A stretch of 64,000 nucleotides of DNA, from positions 1-64,000 of the forward strand of contig JAANBB010000154.1 in assembly GCA_014621425.1 (NCBI GenBank), given 5' to 3'. This DNA is from Cylindrodendrum hubeiense (Eukaryota; Ascomycota; Sordariomycetes; Hypocreales; Nectriaceae). The notes under the pieces are model-generated. The model did no database searches, was not told the origin of the DNA, and was given only the letters and a program-made list of their open reading frames with translations. Shown piece after piece: positions 59,901 to 64,000 of the stretch. Position 1 is the first letter of the stretch, and each line of letters opens with the position of its first letter. Both the position numbers and the translations under genes were made by a program.

Positions 59901-62900
59901 TTGACGACTTGGGAGAGAAGCACAGGGATAACGCCGTCAACTAGTGTCTTGAGCTCGCGGAGGTAGAGATTTTCATCGTCGGCAAATTCTCCGAGGAGGT
60001 CATCCGTGGTGACGTCGTTCGGGCCACCTCGGTTCTTGCGGAAGCTCGGGCGCGACCTATTGCTCTTGATTGCGGTGGGAACATTGTTGTCGTTGGGGAG
60101 CGAGAGAACAGAGACAAGATCGGAATGGCGAGTAAGGCGTCGTCTCAAGCCCGGACCCTGACTCCTCGTTTTCGAAAGTTCGCTATCTCCCGTGAGAACC
60201 GTGGATTGAGTCACAGTGGAGTTGGTCATAGTGGAGTTGGTCAAGTCCGAACCGACGACACTAGAATCCTCCTCAGACAAGATAGTTGAGAGCTCATGAT
60301 GGCCGTTGGTTGGTGGTCTGAGTCTAGGCCCGAGCATTTTGGACACTGGGAGCTCCATCCGGTTGTCATGTTGCGGGTCTCGGTGGTCCTCCTCTTCTTC
60401 TGGAGAGACAGACCTGGACTTTGAGAGTATTGTACTCTGGTTTCTGTGGACATCAGACTCTTCCCAATTCTCCGTCTCCTCATCGTATGTATATGTCCGT
60501 TCATCATCATATGTCCGTTCATCATCAAATGTCCGTTCATCATCATATCTCCCGTCGTCGTCATATCTGTAGCTAGATTCAGAGTCGAGCCCATACTCGT
60601 ACGTCCGCTCTTCTCGACTTTGGTAGGGTTTTGGCTTGGGCAATTGGTTTCCAGACTCGCCCTGGAATGCCTCCTTCAGCATGCCCAGCAACTGCCTCTT
60701 GGTTCCTGGTTTGCTAGGCGAGGAAAGCGTTCGGGTTGCTCGACTTCTCCTCAATCCGCTAGAATGTGGCGACTTGGGTTGTCCCTTGGCCGACTGCCGC
60801 TTTGGCTCTGGTGTCCGCTCCGCCTCGGGCTGAACCTTGGGCTCGGGGCTTGGTTCAGGAGCTTCAATAGGTAGTTCAGTCGACTTCTCAATCTCTATCT
60901 TGTCAAGTTTTTGAGTTGAAGCCCGTCGCCTCTGTCCGCGGGATGTTTTTCGACGTGTTTTGGTCTCAAGTGGAGATACGGGTTCGAGGCTAGGCTCTCG
61001 CTCTTGGGGTTCTTCCTTGGGAGCGGGCACATGCGCTTGCTTGGGAGTGGGCGTAGACTCATGCTTCGGTTCCTGCTTCGATTCTTGCTTGGGCTCTTGC
61101 TTGGGTTCTTGCTTGGGTTCTTGCTTGGGTTCTTGCTTGGGCTCATCAACGAACGGATCGGATGTGCTGTTGACTTCCACAGTGTTGTTGAGCCACTTTT
61201 CGATGCTAGGAGGGTTGTTTGGCAACGCGTGTCTTGGGGGTTCGTTCATTTCGTGAATCATCTTCTTGCCCTCCTCCATGACCTTCTTGAACACTTTCGG
61301 CATCCCCTTGAAGCTCGTGTTCCTCTCCACCTTGGCTCGCTTAGGGCGGCTGCGCGGAGGTCCTCCGCGGATTGGAAGATCCAGTTCGCTAAAGGCGGAG
61401 TTTCCAAAAGGGATATCGCCTGGAATGTCGGCAATGGACTTGGCCAGGATGCTGGAGGATAGGTCAGATGTGTCCAGTAGAGGCGGCTCCAGGTTTGTCT
61501 CCTCTTCGGAGAGGAAGGATGATTGGTCTTTGCGTGCCGTAGAACCAGAGTGGTGGCTCTTTGGTCGGGATCTTCTCCTACTACCAGAAACACTCCGACG
61601 CTTAGTGGGAGTATCAATCATTGGATCCTGATTTTCAACATCGATCATGGAGTGATCCGCCTTGGTGGGTTTTGAGAGGTTGGATTCCTCTTCAGTGACC
61701 TCGGTTTGTGTCACCTCGGATTGCTCTTCGGAAACCTCAGTCTTGGGTGGCCCAGGACGCTTCTCTGCCACCTTGGTTCTCTCTGACCGAGGACTTGAGC
61801 GTCGTGAGCTATGGGCAGATTTCCGCCTTAGCCTGGCTGTTTGAACAGACCCGGGCTGTGAAGTACCTGCTTCCGATGACACTTCACTCAAGGGTCGTAC
61901 TCGGATGCCATCATCATCCAGCTTCATTTTTCTGATGGGTGTGACACGGATGCCATCATCCGCTGCTGATACAGACTTGGCAGATCGTTGGGCTGTCACC
62001 CGACTGCTGGTGGCATGGCTGGGTGTCGCTTCGCTTACAGTCTCGCCCAAGTCACTGTATAATTCGCTCTCAGTGTCCTCAGTCCACGCCTTGGACCCCA
62101 CAGATTTGGCGTATCTGTGACTTCTTGGGGGCGGGGTATCGGGTATCTCTACTTTGGAAGCCCATGACTTGACTTTGTTAGAGACAGACGGGTTGGCGGC
62201 GCGAAGAGTAAAATCTTTTGGAATTGGAGTTGGGACTGCGCCCTTGCCGTTCCTGGGGGACCCCTTTCTGGGGCGGTTCTTTCGCCAGTGTTCGTCACTA
62301 ACGACTCTCTTTTTGGGTGGAATTTTTACTGGTGCTTCCGGAGGCAGTTCTTTCGCTGTTTCCAAGGTCTCCTGGGATTGGTTGTTGTCGAGTCGCTTGG
62401 ATCTGTTCCTCAGCTTGATCCGTATCCGATCTTCCTCGGTGACGCTTTCAAAGTCGTCGCCTTTGAATGCAACCTCAGTCGGCTCTGTTGCTGCGTCGTC
62501 TAGAGCGTCGTCGATCATGACAGCAGCATTGGTCTTCTGCCACTTCTTGACGCGGTCCTTGACGCCGCCCGGGGGCTGGACCTGCTTGACGGCATTCTGC
62601 CGCATCTCGTGGCGCAACTCAGCTTTGACGGCCTCGAGACTCATCCTCCGTTGGCGTTGGCGTTCTGCGGCAACCCGAGCGGGCGAGGGGCGGCCCATGA
62701 AGAAATCAGCGAGCAGGGTGGGCTCCGGTTTTTTGGAGGAAGTTCGGGCGCGGGCTCTGCCGGCCACTGGGGCCGACTTGGGCGTGGCTTTGGCATTGGC
62801 GATTTTCTTGGTGGCCGTAGACTTCTGAGGGGTTACAGGAATCTCAGGAATCTCGGGAACCTCAGGAATCTCAGGAATGTCGAGGATCGCGGGGGTCGCA

Positions 62901-62947
62901 GGCTCGGGCGATGGATCGTCTTCGGTGGTAGGGTTTGATGACGACAT
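56957..62947 (-). CDS. Large DH-PH (RhoGEF-like) scaffold protein
   Basis: One 5991-nt exon, 1996 aa, with ATG at 62945-62947. Residues 1-~970 are disordered, with a Pro/Glu/Ile N-terminus (IPEIPEVPEIPEIP), many Ser/Arg patches and a KQEP repeat tract near 603-630. At ~980-1180 a DH-like helical domain begins DLLGEFADDENLYLREL and contains the LLKRPLLRIKQM segment that recalls the DH signature helix. A PH-like domain follows at ~1200-1330. After a Ser/Pro-rich linker come a second PH-like region (~1610-1740) and a C-terminal PH/Ran-binding-like fold ending in NEAHWVLQLVHQEVLTF. DH-PH proteins activate Rho GTPases in polarity and septation; whether this one is catalytic or a scaffold is unknown. 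The whole gene being a single exon is unusual for this window. Confidence 0.82.
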   Translation of the reverse strand: MSSSNPTTEDDPSPEPATPAILDIPEIPEVPEIPEIPVTPQKSTATKKIANAKATPKSAPVAGRARARTSSKKPEPTLLADFFMGRPSPARVAAERQRQRRMSLEAVKAELRHEMRQNAVKQVQPPGGVKDRVKKWQKTNAAVMIDDALDDAATEPTEVAFKGDDFESVTEEDRIRIKLRNRSKRLDNNQSQETLETAKELPPEAPVKIPPKKRVVSDEHWRKNRPRKGSPRNGKGAVPTPIPKDFTLRAANPSVSNKVKSWASKVEIPDTPPPRSHRYAKSVGSKAWTEDTESELYSDLGETVSEATPSHATSSRVTAQRSAKSVSAADDGIRVTPIRKMKLDDDGIRVRPLSEVSSEAGTSQPGSVQTARLRRKSAHSSRRSSPRSERTKVAEKRPGPPKTEVSEEQSEVTQTEVTEEESNLSKPTKADHSMIDVENQDPMIDTPTKRRSVSGSRRRSRPKSHHSGSTARKDQSSFLSEEETNLEPPLLDTSDLSSSILAKSIADIPGDIPFGNSAFSELDLPIRGGPPRSRPKRAKVERNTSFKGMPKVFKKVMEEGKKMIHEMNEPPRHALPNNPPSIEKWLNNTVEVNSTSDPFVDEPKQEPKQEPKQEPKQEPKQESKQEPKHESTPTPKQAHVPAPKEEPQEREPSLEPVSPLETKTRRKTSRGQRRRASTQKLDKIEIEKSTELPIEAPEPSPEPKVQPEAERTPEPKRQSAKGQPKSPHSSGLRRSRATRTLSSPSKPGTKRQLLGMLKEAFQGESGNQLPKPKPYQSREERTYEYGLDSESSYRYDDDGRYDDERTFDDERTYDDERTYTYDEETENWEESDVHRNQSTILSKSRSVSPEEEEDHRDPQHDNRMELPVSKMLGPRLRPPTNGHHELSTILSEEDSSVVGSDLTNSTMTNSTVTQSTVLTGDSELSKTRSQGPGLRRRLTRHSDLVSVLSLPNDNNVPTAIKSNRSRPSFRKNRGGPNDVTTDDLLGEFADDENLYLRELKTLVDGVIPVLLSQVVNDDNATELFGSGNRTSRVSSMSKSVIHMGVALEKLKITHRKAPISDMRRLATWGHGVVPIYHKYLDAWRLGFQDLVVNLAPVSGNPDDEDSLLDAMPRNEYGDIVDAEGERVDVAHLLKRPLLRIKQMAKFFKCIDSIIGTNDSYYLLRDFEDLQDKARRRHREENARLVDEDASNTDTTRSRDLRTLAPMEYVTIDTARQVSAKDFFSLDLAHSNGQRLECQVELVQRDNERHPEDKGDLLIRETGGGRRSYLLFPPIPMEIISARTGEGNFDMVVMIRGTHDDRPWHELLTLTTDNEDQILDWLDVFPVAPVPPREPEPSVCGDETPSKLRMSDAPVGARGLSKRSPRSSHSPRSPLSSHSPRSPRTEESPASPQTPTRRSLPSRYRSRSTAPSTPPPATQSENPDLEKTPTQDDYYERSPEERSTPLSEDMRPDPSMFQKSPNSTPYRDDGAPPPPVHRTLSPSPSPQSSSKSQSLSPPVELKSNGRIKRRTSSPLKHEYLPSEGSSVAGTSLTEGTDISEDYTETESDTDSSDDEIESVDLPETELGVSIKQERAPPPLVESVLSDSSCSLAPSNSASQAGLHGRKIAPEESGTRFSASITKWSDKSGVWKDISAAFCSIIVCPGLIEAYPVHSGALDGTNDKPMLALDLTPLVLIRQSTAVDLEIRSAVKEDCLISNSHGGGNFRFRCHTAPDCFNLYKAVHHARLNNQKFIELENEARFKSFGERKAPAGNEDDTSSRRRSWFGRKNSYRSSVRAPSNSHDGASTTPSSSLSATSFLKRLTGGGNSFNLARSSIDRQTRASGYGNSLYTPGSSSGGTNTPRSPSISVENSGRGPANLGMENIRIRLHLLISAAKWEDYGNCSLQIRRPPPGWRQALRANHGMEKRVTVTTIPRKDSDKPAILLDAVLGSGCFQQMGTRGIVCGVWEEMKDDNGVVGAAPATGATGGNVKKWCFQFANGNEAHWVLQLVHQEVLTF
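61066..61145 (-). repeat. KQEP-encoding 12-bp repeat in the RhoGEF-like gene
   Basis: Six or more copies of a 12-bp unit encoding KQEP, with degenerate KQES and KHES copies at one end. It keeps the frame and is a likely source of length variation between strains. Confidence 0.85.
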
Positions 62948-64000
62948 GGCCTCGGCTGGAGGTTATCGAGTGTCGGTCAGCGCATGGCGGATTGGGGGGT
63001 GGTGGGGGAAATGAATGGTTGCGGATAGCGTGGGAGCTCAAGTTGAAGGTTACCTTTAGCTGCGCAACATGCTGAATAGAGGCGGGAGAGGTGTTGTGGC
63101 GCCTAGAGCGGCAGCATCTGAGCGTGGTCGCCCCTCTCGTCCCTGGTGTTGTGGGAATAACAACAAAAGCTGTTGTTGTGTTTGGCGGATTTAGCACGGC
63201 GGACCGACCGTCAACTCCAAAATAAATCGAGATGCACAGTCGAACAGCGAATTCGACACACACAGGCGGGACACCCACGCAACAGAAAAATGACAGGGCC
63301 GAATGAATGGAATGGAATGAAAATAAAGAGAGTCGAGAAGAGCGAGCGAGTGTGTGTTGAGGAGAGACAGAGCGAGCGACCTGCTGATCGCGTTTGTGTT
63401 GGCGGCGCAGTGGTGTCGGTCCTGCGACTTGAGGTGGGAACTTGGAGTGGGAACCCCAAAACGAGCACCCGCCTTGCATGGGGCAGGTGCAGGTGGGTTG
63501 CCGGTTGCTGGCTGCTGGCTGCTGGTTGCTGTCCTGGAGACGGCAGTAGCCAATGGGACCCACCTGCTTCCACCCATCTGCCAGCTTTGTCTCGAGGTCG
63601 CTCGGATGGTAAACAATGGCTGAGAGGGGGCCCCACAACGGCACATCCACCCACCCACCCACAACCACCCACGACGCCCACCAGAGACAGACCCAAGACA
63701 CGGCCACGACGGCGAGGGAGCCGCCTATCAGAGGCCCTGAAGCCAGCTGTGGCACCCTCTAACAGCCTCCAACACTCCAACGTCCCCTTCAAAGCCAGGG
63801 CTCCACCAGCGCCCCGCAGGCAGCAGGGGATCATCTCCAGCGCGACAGGCATTATTTATTATTCCTTCCAAGTTCCCACGGATGCCCTGGAGCGCTTTCG
63901 ATGCTTTCGATGCTCCTCAGTGGGACTCGTCGCTTCTAGCGTCGCCCCTCCTCCACCCACAATTAGCTGGCAGCTCCAGCAAAGCCGTAGCGCCGCAGCG
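62948..64000. other. Upstream region of the RhoGEF-like gene to window end
   Basis: Presumed promoter and leader of the minus-strand gene, with G/A-rich tracts near 63300-63380 (pyrimidine-rich on the gene's strand). The long minus-strand frames 62871-63755 and 63211-63852 overlap each other and lack motifs. A gene may begin beyond 64000, but nothing in this window shows it. Confidence 0.5.

Noticed and set aside
62871..63755. 294-codon minus-strand frame upstream of the RhoGEF-like gene
   Set aside because: Overlaps the start of the real gene in another frame, mixed composition with no domain; likely leader/promoter sequence.
1..64000. CRISPR arrays, rRNA genes, intact transposons
   Set aside because: Tandem repeats found are too short and spacer-free for CRISPR. 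I saw no rRNA-like sequence, no transposase or reverse transcriptase motif and no long terminal repeats.

Overview
The window reads as nuclear DNA of a filamentous ascomycete (Pezizomycotina, probably Sordariomycetes; this placement is inference). Protein genes are interrupted by short introns of about 44-150 nt with GT..AG ends and CTAAC/CTGAC-like branch points. There are no operons. Gene families are typically fungal: a Clr5 domain, a hydrolase-NB-ARC-TPR NLR-like protein, a Dcr2 phosphatase and a Tho1 SAP protein. Intergenic DNA is long, rich in short tandem repeats and partly degenerate. All exon joins below were built by hand from reading-frame continuity and splice consensus; none is backed by transcripts.

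Layout. 1-2181 shows no gene. 2182-3875 (-) is PRI2, the iron-sulphur large subunit of DNA primase. 4.1-6.4 kb is degenerate and contains an F-box-like pseudogene broken by TAG codons. 6394-9490 (+) encodes a large ankyrin-type protein ending in two C2HC fingers. 11994-13803 (+) is a first Clr5-domain protein. 14-20.7 kb is mostly non-coding, with a heavily broken gene remnant near 15.4-16.6 kb and several minisatellites. 20713-22955 (+) is a Ser/Thr kinase with a long disordered N-terminus. 23-27.4 kb shows no credible gene. 27389-30102 (+) is a second, larger Clr5-domain protein. 31073-32431 (+) is a probably mitochondrial tRNA m1A58 methyltransferase, tail-to-tail with 33251-37735 (-), a very long disordered protein with a C-terminal methyltransferase-like fold. 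37.8-44.0 kb is a gene-poor block with a perfect 15-bp inverted repeat. 44027-44939 (-) is the SAP-domain Tho1/SARNP homologue, and 47543-49452 (+) the Dcr2-type metallophosphatase. 50180-53790 (-) is an NLR-like hydrolase-NB-ARC-TPR protein. 54644-55531 (-) is an uncharacterised 295-aa protein that could be gasdermin-like. 56957-62947 (-) is a 1996-aa DH-PH (RhoGEF-like) scaffold.

Housekeeping genes (primase, tRNA methylation, mRNP export, Dcr2, kinase, RhoGEF) are interspersed with accessory fungal families (Clr5 x2, ankyrin/C2HC, NLR). The most interesting unit is the NLR-like gene beside the 295-aa gene on the same strand, a layout that recalls fungal regulated-cell-death gene pairs. That link is a hypothesis.
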